From NCBI RefSeq assembly GCF_000512695.2, contig NZ_AZRW02000003.1, positions 168,731 through 232,730 on the forward strand: a stretch of 64,000 nt of DNA, in the 5' to 3' direction. The position numbers and the translations under genes were made by a program. The notes below the pieces were generated by a model. It searched no databases and was not told the origin of the DNA. It saw only the letters and a list, made by a program, of their open reading frames with translations. Positions 52,358 through 62,523 of the stretch are shown piece by piece. The stretch's first letter is position 1. Each line of letters starts with the position of its first letter. Source of the DNA: Pseudomonas sp. QTF5 (lineage in GTDB: Bacteria > Pseudomonadota > Gammaproteobacteria > Pseudomonadales > Pseudomonadaceae).

Positions 52358-53848
52358 TTAGAGCTTGATCCAGGTCGCTTTGAGTTCGGTGTATTTGTCG
52401 AACGCGTGCAGCGATTTATCCCGACCGTTACCCGACTGCTTGAACCCGCCGAACGGCGCGGTCATGTCGCCGCCGTCGTACTGGTTGACCCAGACGCTGC
52501 CGGCGCGCAAGCCGCGAGCGAAGGTGTGGGCCTTGCTGAGGTTGCTGGTCCACACGCCGGCCGCCAGACCGAAGATGCTGTCGTTGGCGATCTGCAGGGC
52601 TTCTTCAGCGGTGTCGAAAGTGATCAGCGATAGCACCGGGCCGAAGATTTCTTCCCGGGCGATGGTCATGGCGTTGGTTACGCCGTCGAAAATCGCCGGT
52701 TCCACGTACAGGCCACCGGTGTCTGCGAGGGTACGATTGCCGCCGGCAATCAGTTGCGCGCCTTGGTCTTTGCCGATCTGGATGTAGCGCAGCACATTCT
52801 CCAGTTGGCGCTGGTCGACGACCGCGCCGACGGTGGTTTCAGGATCGAGGGAATGGCCCGGTTTCCAAGCTTGCAGCGCTTCCACCAGCAATGGAATGAA
52901 TTGCTCGCGAATCGAACGCTCCACCAGCAAGCGCGAGCCGGCGGTGCAGACTTCGCCCTGGTTGAAGGCAATCGCGCTGGCCGCTGCCTGAGCCGCTGCG
53001 CGCAAGTCCGGCGCATCGGCGAACACCACGTTCGGGCTCTTGCCGCCCGCCTCCAGCCAGACGCGTTTCATGTTGCTTTGCCCGGCGTAGATCAGCAGTT
53101 GCTTGGCAATCGCGGTGGAGCCGGTGAAGGCCAGCACGTCGACATCCATGTGCAACGCCAGCGCTTTGCCGACGGTGTGACCGAAGCCTGGCAGGACGTT
53201 GAACACGCCTTTGGGGATGCCAGCGTCGAGGGCCAGTTGTGCGATGCGAATGGCCGTCAGCGGTGACTTTTCCGAAGGCTTGAGGATGAACGAGTTGCCT
53301 GCCGCGAGCGCCGGGGCGAACTTCCAGCTGGCCATGATCAACGGGAAATTCCACGGCACGATAGCAGCGACCACGCCTGTCGGTTCGCGGGTGATGAGGC
53401 CGAGTTGGTCGTGTGGCGTGGCGGCGACTTCGTCGTAGATTTTGTCGATGGCCTCGGCGCTCCAGCGGATCGCGTTGGCGGTCGCTGGGATGTCGATGCT
53501 CATGGAGTCGCTGATCGGTTTGCCCATGTCGAGGGTTTCCAGCAGCGCCAGTTCTTCCCGGTTTTGCAGAATCAGATCAGCGAATCGAATCAGGATGCGC
53601 TTGCGCTCGGCCGGGGGCAGTTTGGCCCAGATGCCGGATTCGAATGTACGGCGTGCAACCTGCACGGCGGCATTGGCGTCGGCTTCGTCGGTGCTGGCGA
53701 TGTTCGCCAGGAAGCGACCATCGACCGGGCTGATGCATTCGAAGGTATCGCCGCTGAGTGCCGGGCAGTATTGGCCGTCGATGAATGCGCGGCCTTCTAG
53801 TGTGAGGGACTGGAAGCGTTGCTCCCAGTCGCTGCGAGTGTTTGTCAT
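52358..53848 (-). CDS. puuC: Gamma-glutamyl-gamma-aminobutyraldehyde dehydrogenase
   Basis: 496-residue NAD(P)-dependent aldehyde dehydrogenase. Catalytic parts are visible: FTGSTAIAKQL (cofactor site), LEAGGKSPNVVF (general base Glu) and QGEVCTAGSRLLV (nucleophile Cys). It oxidises the aldehyde made by PuuB; in pseudomonads this role is often called KauB. The ATG at 53848 begins MTNTRSDWEQRF, while a longer frame to 53896 lacks a ribosome site. Confidence 0.9.
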   Translation of the reverse strand: MTNTRSDWEQRFQSLTLEGRAFIDGQYCPALSGDTFECISPVDGRFLANIASTDEADANAAVQVARRTFESGIWAKLPPAERKRILIRFADLILQNREELALLETLDMGKPISDSMSIDIPATANAIRWSAEAIDKIYDEVAATPHDQLGLITREPTGVVAAIVPWNFPLIMASWKFAPALAAGNSFILKPSEKSPLTAIRIAQLALDAGIPKGVFNVLPGFGHTVGKALALHMDVDVLAFTGSTAIAKQLLIYAGQSNMKRVWLEAGGKSPNVVFADAPDLRAAAQAAASAIAFNQGEVCTAGSRLLVERSIREQFIPLLVEALQAWKPGHSLDPETTVGAVVDQRQLENVLRYIQIGKDQGAQLIAGGNRTLADTGGLYVEPAIFDGVTNAMTIAREEIFGPVLSLITFDTAEEALQIANDSIFGLAAGVWTSNLSKAHTFARGLRAGSVWVNQYDGGDMTAPFGGFKQSGNGRDKSLHAFDKYTELKATWIKL

Positions 53849-53937
53849 GGTTGTGACTCTACGCAGAGGAATAGTTGATCGTTGGATTGATGCCAACCAG
53901 TTAAGTATCAGAACACCGCAATCCCCTGTGGGAGCGG

Positions 53938-54015
53938 GCTTGCTCGCGAAAGCGGTGGGTCAGTCGCCATCAATGTTGAATGTGATGGCCTCTTCGCGAG
54001 CAAGCCCGCTCCCAC
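53938..54015. repeat. REP pair
   Basis: Inverted GTGGGAGCGGGCTTGCTCGCG pair in the gap between puuC and puuA. Confidence 0.9.
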
Positions 54016-54083
54016 AGGGTGGGCGGTGTACACATGCTCTGTGTACACCCACCTTTCATCCTTGACTGACGGTTTTTAGCCCA

Positions 54084-55460
54084 TCAAACCGTATGCAAGT
54101 ACCAGTTGTACTCAAGGTCCGAAATGGAGTTCTCGAACTCGGCCAGCTCGCTTTCCTTGCACGCCACGAACACGTCGATGTACAGCGGGTCGATGTAGCG
54201 CGCCATGACTTCGCTGTCGTCCAGCTCGCGCAGTGCATCGCGCAGGTTGTTCGGCAGACTTTGCTCGTTCTGCTCGTAGCTGTTGCCTTCCACCGGCGCG
54301 CCCGGTTCGATTTCGTTGGTCAGACCGTGGTGAATACCGGCCAGCACCGACGCCATCAGCAGGTACGGGTTGGCATCGGCGCCCGCGACTCGGTGTTCTA
54401 TGCGCACGGCATCTGCCGAACCGGTGGGCACACGCACCGCCACGGTGCGGTTGTCGATGCCCCAGCTTGGCGAGTTCGGGACGTAGAACTGCGCACCGAA
54501 ACGACGGTACGAGTTGACGTTCGGGCAGAGGAACGCCATCTGCGCCGGCAGGGTCTCGAGCACACCGCCGATCGCGTGACGCAGTGCGGCGTTCTGCTCG
54601 GGATCCTCGCTGGCAAAGATGTTGTTGCCTTCTTTGTCGAGAATCGAAATGTGCACGTGCAAACCATTACCCGCCTGGCCCGGATACGGCTTGGCCATGA
54701 AGGTGGTGTCCATCTCGTGGTCGTAGGCGATGTTCTTCACCAGACGCTTGAGCAACACCGCGTAGTCGCAGGCCTTTATAGGGTCGGAGACGTGGTGCAG
54801 GTTCACTTCGAATTGCGCCGGGGCGCTTTCCTTGACGATGGCGTCAGCGGGGATGCCCTGCTCTTTCGCGCCTTCGAGGATGTCTTGCAGGCAGTCGACG
54901 TATTCGTCCAGATCGTCGATCAGATACACCTGAGTCGAGTGCGGACGTTTGCCGGAAACCGGCGAGCGTGGCGACTGCGGACGACCGTTCACGTTGTCCT
55001 GGTCGATCAGATAGAACTCGAGTTCGAAGGCTGCGCAAATGGTCAAGCCCATGTCATCGAACTTGCTCACCACTTGACGCAACACTTCGCGCGGGTCAGC
55101 GAAGAACGGCTGGCCTTCGAGTTCGTGCATGGTCATTAACAGCTGCGCGGTCGGGCGCTTCTGCCAGGGTTCGATGCTCAGGGTATTAGGGATGGGGAAG
55201 CAGATTCGATCCGAGTCGCCGATGTCCAGACCCAGGCCGGTGCTTTCCACCGTAGAGCCATTGATGTCCAGAGCAAACAGTGACGCCGGGAGGTTAATGC
55301 CTTTTTCGTAAACCTTATGAAGACTGGTGCGTTCGATGCGCTTGCCGCGCACCACACCGTTCATATCCGCAATCAGAAGGTCGACGTACAAAACCTCAGG
55401 ATATTTCTTAAGGAATGCGTTTGCTTCGTTGAGTTGAACGGCACGCAGAGGGACCGACAT
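54084..55460 (-). CDS. puuA: Gamma-glutamylputrescine synthetase (glutamine synthetase family)
   Basis: 458-residue ATP-dependent ligase that joins glutamate to putrescine, the first step of the pathway. The glutamine synthetase blocks are present: AAFELEFYLIDQDN with the metal Glu, NEIEPGAPVEGNSYEQN and the VNSYRRFGAQFYVPNSPSWG block, GIDNRTVAVRVPTG. The class is GlnA-like but without an adenylylation tyrosine loop that I can find. AGGTG stands before the ATG. It starts 280 bases from the divergent puuD. Confidence 0.9.
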   Translation of the reverse strand: MSVPLRAVQLNEANAFLKKYPEVLYVDLLIADMNGVVRGKRIERTSLHKVYEKGINLPASLFALDINGSTVESTGLGLDIGDSDRICFPIPNTLSIEPWQKRPTAQLLMTMHELEGQPFFADPREVLRQVVSKFDDMGLTICAAFELEFYLIDQDNVNGRPQSPRSPVSGKRPHSTQVYLIDDLDEYVDCLQDILEGAKEQGIPADAIVKESAPAQFEVNLHHVSDPIKACDYAVLLKRLVKNIAYDHEMDTTFMAKPYPGQAGNGLHVHISILDKEGNNIFASEDPEQNAALRHAIGGVLETLPAQMAFLCPNVNSYRRFGAQFYVPNSPSWGIDNRTVAVRVPTGSADAVRIEHRVAGADANPYLLMASVLAGIHHGLTNEIEPGAPVEGNSYEQNEQSLPNNLRDALRELDDSEVMARYIDPLYIDVFVACKESELAEFENSISDLEYNWYLHTV

Positions 55461-55740
55461 GATGCACCTATTAGCTGTTAATTATTATGTTCACTACCCT
55501 TTCACGAGCCCAGTCAATCCGAAAGGCAAAGTGAAGTCAATAGCGAACACCCGGCCTTTTAACCTATATTTTCTGGCCTTTTTTGGGGTCGAGAGTGCCA
55601 GATTCGTCTTGCGCACCGCGTAAATCCTGAAGATCGGACGCCCGGCGTTTAGAATTTTTTACATGAGAGTTGTTAATTAAAATCAACAAGGCTAAGCTCC
55701 GGAAAAGCTCGTTCAAGGGTGAAACTTCGAGGTGATAAAA
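55461..55740. promoter_or_regulatory. Divergent puuA/puuD control region
   Basis: Contains TGTTAATTA twice, at 55476-55484 before puuA and at 55671-55679 before puuD. The second is part of GTTGTTAATTAAAATCAAC (55669-55687), which is partly palindromic. These are candidate PuuR sites by position only. Confidence 0.4.
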
Positions 55741-56502
55741 ATGGCATTCAAGCCATTGATCGGCGTTACTGCGTGCATCAAACAGATTGGCCTGCACCCC
55801 TACCACGTCAGCGGCGACAAGTATTTGCGTGCTGTCAGCGTCGCGGCTTTGGGGTTGCCAGTGGTCATTCCTTCCTTAGGCGATCTGACCGAAATCGATG
55901 ACCTGCTCGCGCAGCTCGACGGTCTGTTGCTGACCGGCTCGCCATCGAATGTGGAACCCTTCCACTATCAAGGCCCGGCCAGTGCCCCCGGCACGGATCA
56001 CGATCCGCAACGGGACGCCACCACCCTGCCCTTATTGCGCGCTGCCATTGCCGCCGGTGTTCCGGTGCTCGGCATCTGCCGGGGTTTTCAGGAAATGAAC
56101 GTGGCGTTCGGCGGCAGCCTGCATCAGAAGGTGCACGAACTGCCCGGCTACCTCGATCATCGCGAAACGGATCACCCGGAGCTGGCCGTGCAATACGCGC
56201 CTGCTCATGCGGTGAATGTGCAGCGGGGTGGCGTGTTCGAAGCGCTGGATTTGCCGCAGGTGTTCCAGGTGAACTCGATTCACAGTCAGGGCATCGACCG
56301 GCTCGCTCCTGGCCTTCGCGCTGAAGCTGTCGCACCGGATGGTTTGATCGAGGCGATTTCGGTCGAGCACAGCAAGGCCTTCGCCGTTGGCGTGCAATGG
56401 CACCCGGAATGGCAGGTGCTTTCGAATCCCCCCTATTTGAGTATTTTCCAGGCGTTTGGCGAAGCGTGCCGGCAACGGGCGGCGTTGCGTAATACGCGCT
56501 GA
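55741..56502 (+). CDS. puuD: Gamma-glutamyl-gamma-aminobutyrate hydrolase
   Basis: 253-residue class I glutamine-amidotransferase-like hydrolase that releases GABA at the end of the Puu pathway. The nucleophile Cys is in VLGICRGFQEMNVAFGG and the His-x-Glu pair is in VQWHPEWQVLSN. GAGGTGATAAAA precedes the ATG at 55741. It is divergent from puuA; the ABC transporter genes follow on the same strand after a REP pair. Confidence 0.93.
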   Translation: MAFKPLIGVTACIKQIGLHPYHVSGDKYLRAVSVAALGLPVVIPSLGDLTEIDDLLAQLDGLLLTGSPSNVEPFHYQGPASAPGTDHDPQRDATTLPLLRAAIAAGVPVLGICRGFQEMNVAFGGSLHQKVHELPGYLDHRETDHPELAVQYAPAHAVNVQRGGVFEALDLPQVFQVNSIHSQGIDRLAPGLRAEAVAPDGLIEAISVEHSKAFAVGVQWHPEWQVLSNPPYLSIFQAFGEACRQRAALRNTR

Positions 56503-56685
56503 CTTCAAAAAGCATTCAACGATTTAACTGCCCCCGTGAGTCTGGCGGGCGTGCCTTTGCGCGCCGGTCGCTCACGTAATAGATGAACTGCAATAACAAC
56601 AAGTACGACCAGGCAGCCAGGATGGCGGTGCCGAATAAGCCCGTTCGGTATGGGTAATGCCAGTGAGCCAAACGCAAATCCCCTT

Positions 56686-56773
56686 GTGGGAGCGGGCTTG
56701 CTCGCGAAGAGGGAGTGTCAGTCGACATCAGTGTTGCCTGACACACCGCTTTCGCGAGCAAGCCCGCTCCCAC
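56686..56773. repeat. REP pair
   Basis: Inverted GTGGGAGCGGGCTTGCTCGCG pair between puuD and potG. Confidence 0.9.
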
Positions 56774-56877
56774 AGGGGGCCGCCGTTGAATTCAATGGCA
56801 TCGTCCGGCCCGGGTTGCAATCCACTCTTAAGTCAGGCCGCGTTGGCCCGACGACTGAAACCTGTTGGGAGTTTCAT

Positions 56878-58020
56878 ATGGCAAACGCCTCCAGCATCTA
56901 CAGGAAGGCTCTTGAAGGTCACCAGGCACCGAAAAAGGTGTTGGTGAAAGTCGACCGCGTCACCAAGAAATTCGACGAAACCACCGCCGTGGACGATGTG
57001 TCCCTGGAGATCCATCAAGGGGAAATCTTCGCCCTGCTCGGCGGTTCCGGCTCGGGTAAATCGACGCTGCTGCGCATGCTCGCCGGCTTCGAACGCCCTA
57101 CCGAAGGGCGGATTCTGCTCGACGGTGTCGACATCACCGACATGCCGCCGTACGAACGGCCGATCAACATGATGTTCCAGTCCTACGCGCTGTTCCCGCA
57201 CATGACGGTGGCGCAGAACATCGCCTTCGGCCTCAAGCAGGACCGTTTGCCCGCCAGCGAAATCGACGCCCGTGTCGAAGAGATGCTGCGGCTGGTGCAC
57301 ATGACCCAATACGCCAAACGCAAACCCCATCAGTTGTCCGGCGGCCAGCGTCAGCGTGTGGCACTGGCGCGTTCGTTGGCCAAGCGTCCGAAGCTGCTGT
57401 TGCTCGACGAACCGATGGGCGCACTGGATAAAAAGCTGCGTTCGCAGATGCAACTGGAGCTGGTGGAAATCATCGAGCGCGTCGGCGTGACCTGCGTGAT
57501 GGTGACCCACGATCAGGAAGAAGCCATGACCATGGCCGAACGCATCGCGATCATGCACTTGGGTTGGATCGCCCAGATCGGCAGCCCGGTCGATATCTAC
57601 GAAGCGCCGGTCAGCCGCATGGTCTGCGAATTCATCGGCAACGTGAACGCCTTCGACGGCACCGTGGTCGAGGATCTGGAAGGTCACGCGATCATTCACA
57701 GCCCGGATCTGCAACAGAAGATCTACGTCGGCCACGGCGTGAGTACGTCGGTGCAGGACAAGTCGATCACCTACGCCATCCGCCCGGAAAAAATGCTGGT
57801 CAGCACCCTCAAGCCCGAGACCCGCTACAACTGGTCCGAGGGCAAGGTGCATGACATCGCTTACCTCGGCGGCCACTCGGTGTTTTACGTGGAACTGCCC
57901 GGCGGCAAGATCGTGCAGTCGTTCATGGCCAACGCCGAACGCCGTGGCGCGCGCCCGACCTGGGACGATCAAGTCTACGTGTGGTGGGAAGACGACAGCG
58001 GCGTGGTACTGCGCTCATGA
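56878..58020 (+). CDS. potG: Putrescine ABC transporter ATP-binding protein
   Basis: 380-residue polyamine-type ATPase: Walker A GGSGSGKST near 55-63, Q-loop MFQSYALFPHMTVAQNI, signature LSGGQRQRVALARSLAKRP, Walker B LLLLDEPMGALD and a C-terminal TOBE domain. It powers the PotHI channel with PotF as binding protein. GGGAG precedes the ATG. The frame extends to 56650 through a REP element; that extension is not coding. Its stop overlaps potH in ATGA. Confidence 0.94.
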   Translation: MANASSIYRKALEGHQAPKKVLVKVDRVTKKFDETTAVDDVSLEIHQGEIFALLGGSGSGKSTLLRMLAGFERPTEGRILLDGVDITDMPPYERPINMMFQSYALFPHMTVAQNIAFGLKQDRLPASEIDARVEEMLRLVHMTQYAKRKPHQLSGGQRQRVALARSLAKRPKLLLLDEPMGALDKKLRSQMQLELVEIIERVGVTCVMVTHDQEEAMTMAERIAIMHLGWIAQIGSPVDIYEAPVSRMVCEFIGNVNAFDGTVVEDLEGHAIIHSPDLQQKIYVGHGVSTSVQDKSITYAIRPEKMLVSTLKPETRYNWSEGKVHDIAYLGGHSVFYVELPGGKIVQSFMANAERRGARPTWDDQVYVWWEDDSGVVLRS

Positions 58021-58931
58021 GAACCTTCAATCAGCAGTTCCTGCGCCTGGTGCCCAGTGGCCGCAAACTGGTCATCGGCATTCCGTTTCTGTGGCTGTGC
58101 CTGTTTTTCCTGTTGCCGTTCTTCCTGGTGATGAAGATCAGCTTCTCGGAAGCGGCCCTGGCCATTCCGCCCTACTCCGAGATTTACACCTTCGCCGAGC
58201 AGAAGTTTCAGCTGCTGCTGAACATCGGCAACTACTCGCTGCTGACCGAAGATGAGTTGTACATCTCGGCCTACTTCGGCTCGTTGAAGGTCGCGTTTTT
58301 AAGCACGCTGATGTGCCTGGTGATCGGCTTCCCGATGGCCTACGCGATCACCAAGGCCAACAAGGAAACGCAGAACGTTCTGCTGCTGTTGATCATGATG
58401 CCGACCTGGACCGCGATCCTGATCCGCGTCTATGCGTGGATGGGCATCCTCAGCAACAACGGTTTGCTCAACGCGTTCCTGATGTGGACCGGGCTGACGT
58501 CGCAGCCGATCGAGATCCTCAATACCAACACCGCAGTGTATATCGGCGTGGTCTATGCCTACCTGCCGTTCATGGTGTTGCCGCTGTACGCCAACCTGGT
58601 CAAGCACGATCAAAGCCTGCTGGAAGCAGCGTCGGACCTGGGCTCGAGCACCTTCAACAGTTTCTGGAAAATCACTGTGCCGCTGGCCAAGAACGGGATC
58701 ATCGCCGGTTGCATGCTGGTGTTCATTCCCGTGGTCGGTGAGTTCGTGATTCCGGAGCTGTTGGGTGGCCCGGAAACCCTGATGATCGGCCGCGTGCTGT
58801 GGCAAGAGTTCTTCAACAACCGCGACTGGCCGGTGGCATCCGCCCTGGCGGTGGTGATGCTGGCGATTCTGATTGTGCCGATTCTGCTGTTCAACCGCAG
58901 CCAGGCTAAAGAGATGGAGGGACGGGGATGA
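58017..58931 (+). CDS. potH: Putrescine ABC transporter permease
   Basis: 304-residue inner-membrane permease with about six helices. The EAA loop, where the ATPase docks, is EAASDLGSSTFNSFWKITVPLA. It pairs with PotI. The ATG at 58017 overlaps the potG stop and the gene ends in the ATGA that starts potI, so the three are co-translated. Confidence 0.94.
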   Translation: MRTFNQQFLRLVPSGRKLVIGIPFLWLCLFFLLPFFLVMKISFSEAALAIPPYSEIYTFAEQKFQLLLNIGNYSLLTEDELYISAYFGSLKVAFLSTLMCLVIGFPMAYAITKANKETQNVLLLLIMMPTWTAILIRVYAWMGILSNNGLLNAFLMWTGLTSQPIEILNTNTAVYIGVVYAYLPFMVLPLYANLVKHDQSLLEAASDLGSSTFNSFWKITVPLAKNGIIAGCMLVFIPVVGEFVIPELLGGPETLMIGRVLWQEFFNNRDWPVASALAVVMLAILIVPILLFNRSQAKEMEGRG

Positions 58932-59812
58932 AACGCTTCGGATTTTCAAAGTTCATGTTGATTTTCGGCCTGTCGTTTATCTACTTGCCGATGCTGATTC
59001 TGGTGATCTACTCGTTCAACGCCTCGAAACTGGTGACGGTGTGGGGCGGTTGGTCGGTGAAGTGGTACGTCGGCCTGCTCGACAACTCGCAACTGATGGG
59101 CTCGGTGGTGCGCTCGCTGGAAATCGCCTGCTACACGGCGATTGCCGCCGTGGCGTTGGGCACCCTCGCCGCTTTCGTGCTCACCCGTGTGACGCGTTTC
59201 AAGGGTCGTACACTGTTTGGTGGTCTGGTGACGGCGCCGCTGGTGATGCCGGAAGTGATCACCGGTCTGTCGCTGTTGCTGCTGTTCGTGGCCATGGCGC
59301 AGTTGATCGGCTGGCCGCAGGAACGTGGTTTGGTGACGATCTGGATCGCTCACACCACGTTCTGCGCAGCGTATGTGGCGGTGGTGGTGTCGGCGCGTTT
59401 GCGTGAGCTGGACCTGTCGATCGAAGAAGCGGCCATGGACTTGGGTGCGCGTCCGTTCAAGGTGTTCTTTCTGATCACCATTCCGATGATCGCGCCGTCG
59501 CTGGCGGCGGGCGGCATGATGTCGTTTGCTCTGTCGCTGGATGATCTGGTGTTGGCGAGTTTCGTCTCTGGCCCGGGCTCGACGACGTTGCCGATGGAAG
59601 TGTTCTCGGCGGTGCGTCTGGGCGTGAAGCCTGAGATCAATGCCGTGGCCAGTCTGATTCTGCTGGCGGTGTCGATCGTCACGTTCATGGTCTGGTACTT
59701 CAGCCGCAAGGCCGAAGCCACGCGCAAACGGGCGATCCAGGAAGCAATGGACCAGACCGCCAGCGAGTCCTGGCAGCAACCGAAAAACCAGCGAGTCGAA
59801 GCGACGGCTTAG
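58928..59812 (+). CDS. potI: Putrescine ABC transporter permease
   Basis: 294-residue permease partner of PotH with the EAA loop EEAAMDLGARPFKVFFLITIP and about six helices. A REP pair separates it from potF, which may set different message levels for the binding protein and the membrane parts. Confidence 0.94.
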   Translation: MKRFGFSKFMLIFGLSFIYLPMLILVIYSFNASKLVTVWGGWSVKWYVGLLDNSQLMGSVVRSLEIACYTAIAAVALGTLAAFVLTRVTRFKGRTLFGGLVTAPLVMPEVITGLSLLLLFVAMAQLIGWPQERGLVTIWIAHTTFCAAYVAVVVSARLRELDLSIEEAAMDLGARPFKVFFLITIPMIAPSLAAGGMMSFALSLDDLVLASFVSGPGSTTLPMEVFSAVRLGVKPEINAVASLILLAVSIVTFMVWYFSRKAEATRKRAIQEAMDQTASESWQQPKNQRVEATA

Positions 59813-59840
59813 TGGCTTGGTAAGTCAAGACGAAGAACCT

Positions 59841-59928
59841 GTAGGAGCGAGGCTTGCCCGCGAAGACCGCACCGCGATTTTTCAGGTATTACGCGTCATC
59901 GTTCTTCGCGGGCAAGCCTCGCTCCTAC
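59841..59928. repeat. REP pair inside the transporter operon
   Basis: GTAGGAGCGAGGCTTGCCCGCG and its inverse form a hairpin-capable pair 28 bases after the potI stop and about 40 before potF. Confidence 0.85.
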
Positions 59929-59949
59929 AATCGGTTTTGTGTTCTATAA

Positions 59950-61068
<1,119 letters not shown>

Positions 61069-61111
61069 TTCAAAATCGAACACAAAATATCTGAACACCA
61101 CGGACCAAAAT

Positions 61112-61199
61112 GTGGGAGCGGGCTTGCTCGCGAAGGGGCCATCACATTCAACATCATTGGTGACTGACCCACCGCTTTCGCGAGCAAGCCCGCTCCCAC
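61112..61199. repeat. REP pair
   Basis: Inverted GTGGGAGCGGGCTTGCTCGCG pair just after potF. Confidence 0.9.
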
Positions 61200-61257
61200 A
61201 GGTATCTGCTCTGAAGAAAAACGGCTTCACCTGGCTTCCTCGGTCAAGGTGAATTTC

Positions 61258-61280
61258 AGGCGCTCTCGGGCGCCTTTTTT
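61258..61280 (+). terminator. Rho-independent terminator after potF
   Basis: AGGCGC and GCGCCT form a short GC-rich stem around TCTCGG, followed by six or more T. It is on the plus strand at the end of the Pot operon, next to the convergent thpR stop. Confidence 0.8.
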
Positions 61281-61818
61281 ATGCATAAACCAACGGCCAT
61301 TCGGCCAGCGCCCGGTACCGGCCTTTATGGGATTCGAACAAGGTGAAGCGGTCGGCACGCAGGAAAAACTCTGGCGGCGTAGCGGTTTCGGGGACCGGCG
61401 CCCGGTAGTCGCGCATCAGGGTTAAATGCGGGCGAAATTCCCGACGGGTATCCTCGAAGCCGAACGGCAACATGGCCTGCTCCAGCGCATACACCAACCG
61501 CAACAACTCCGGTGCTGCCTGCGCCGGTGCCAGCAACAAAACCCCGGAGCGACGCCAGACTTCCAGACGATCAAGCACAACCGTCAACGGCACGCCGGGC
61601 AACCGCACATTGGCGGCGGCCTCGCAGACGCCTGCTATCTGCGCCATTCCCACCGTGCCGAGAAACAGCAGCGTCAGATGAAAGTTTTCCACCGGCACCG
61701 GGCGTCCGACATTGAGTTCCAGCGCGTTGCGCCATTGGGCGATGGCCCGGCGTTGCTCGGGGGCACAGTTCAGGGCGAAGAACAGCCGCTTGAACGGCTC
61801 ACGGGTTTCATCGCTCAT
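61279..61818 (-). CDS. thpR: RNA 2',3'-cyclic phosphodiesterase
   Basis: 179-residue 2H-phosphoesterase with two H-x-T motifs, HLTL near residues 47-50 and HLTL near 131-134, and the RLFFALNCAP start typical of ThpR/LigT. It opens RNA 2',3'-cyclic phosphates and can join tRNA halves in vitro. GAGGTGGCAGAC stands before the ATG at 61818, while the longer frame to 61893 does not look coding. Confidence 0.9.
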   Translation of the reverse strand: MSDETREPFKRLFFALNCAPEQRRAIAQWRNALELNVGRPVPVENFHLTLLFLGTVGMAQIAGVCEAAANVRLPGVPLTVVLDRLEVWRRSGVLLLAPAQAAPELLRLVYALEQAMLPFGFEDTRREFRPHLTLMRDYRAPVPETATPPEFFLRADRFTLFESHKGRYRALAEWPLVYA

Positions 61819-61944
61819 GTCTGCCACCTCAAGGCTTCGGGGACCCTTTGATTTTACAAAGGGATACCACGCCAGCAAGTGCATTTCTGGCACCTGTCGG
61901 CATGCGCGTTATAGTTGAAGCAACCGAATCGACGGGAGGGCGCC

Positions 61945-62139
61945 ATGCGTCAGATCATCAGCAAAGAGCCATGGTGGGCCGTGCCACCGAAACCCGGCCA
62001 GGATGAGTCCGAGCTGGAATGGGGTTGGCTGGTTCACTACAACGAAGGCGAGCCGCGCTTCGAGTTCATCAAGGAGCGGCCCTCGGACAGCGAGATTCGT
62101 AACCGCAAGAGTTGCAGGACCGCCCCGACGCCGGAGTGA
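61945..62139 (+). CDS. Small protein of unknown function, 64 residues
   Basis: Starts at an ATG with GGGAGGG four to ten bases upstream. It reads MRQIISKEPWWAVPPKPGQD and has several Trp and Pro residues, then a charged end. No signal peptide or membrane part. I do not recognise the family, but the ribosome site is strong. Confidence 0.65.
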   Translation: MRQIISKEPWWAVPPKPGQDESELEWGWLVHYNEGEPRFEFIKERPSDSEIRNRKSCRTAPTPE

Positions 62140-62153
62140 TCCTGCGGCTCCCG

Positions 62154-62507
62154 TCAGGCTTTCACGATCATTTCGAAACCGCCAAAAATCATGCGCTGAC
62201 CGTCAAACGGCATTGGATTGACGTCGGGTTGCATCCGCGGATCGCTCATGAGTTTCGCCATACCGGCGTCACGGGTGGCCTTGTCGGGCCAGACGATCCA
62301 GGAAAACACCACGGTTTCGTCTTCCTTGAGTTTTACCGCCATGGGAAATGAGGTCACTTTGCCATCGGGCACGTCGTCTCCCCAGCATTCGGCGAGGCTG
62401 AGTGCGCCGCTTTCCTTGAAGATTGCGGCAGCGGATTGCGCGTGTTGCTTGAATTTTTCGCGGTTGGCGGTGGGTACTGCTGCGACGAAGCCATCGACGT
62501 AAGCCAT
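62154..62507 (-). CDS. DUF1428-family protein
   Basis: 117-residue protein of the DUF1428 family (ferredoxin-like fold, related to the dimeric alpha-beta barrel group). It opens MAYVDGFVAAVPTANREKFK, and its middle carries LAECWGDDVPDGKVTSFPMAV and FSWIVWPDKATRDAGMAKLM. The function is unknown. It lies on the same strand as the lipoprotein gene before it. Confidence 0.88.
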   Translation of the reverse strand: MAYVDGFVAAVPTANREKFKQHAQSAAAIFKESGALSLAECWGDDVPDGKVTSFPMAVKLKEDETVVFSWIVWPDKATRDAGMAKLMSDPRMQPDVNPMPFDGQRMIFGGFEMIVKA

Positions 62508-62523
62508 GATCGTTCTCCTCGGG

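Noticed and set aside
54093..55139. 348-codon plus-strand frame across puuA
   Set aside because: Antisense to a complete glutamine-synthetase-type enzyme.
55564..55806. 80-codon minus-strand frame over the puuD start
   Set aside because: Overlaps the puuD start and the divergent promoter region, without a ribosome site.
56833..57972. 379-codon minus-strand frame across potG
   Set aside because: Antisense shadow of a canonical ABC ATPase.
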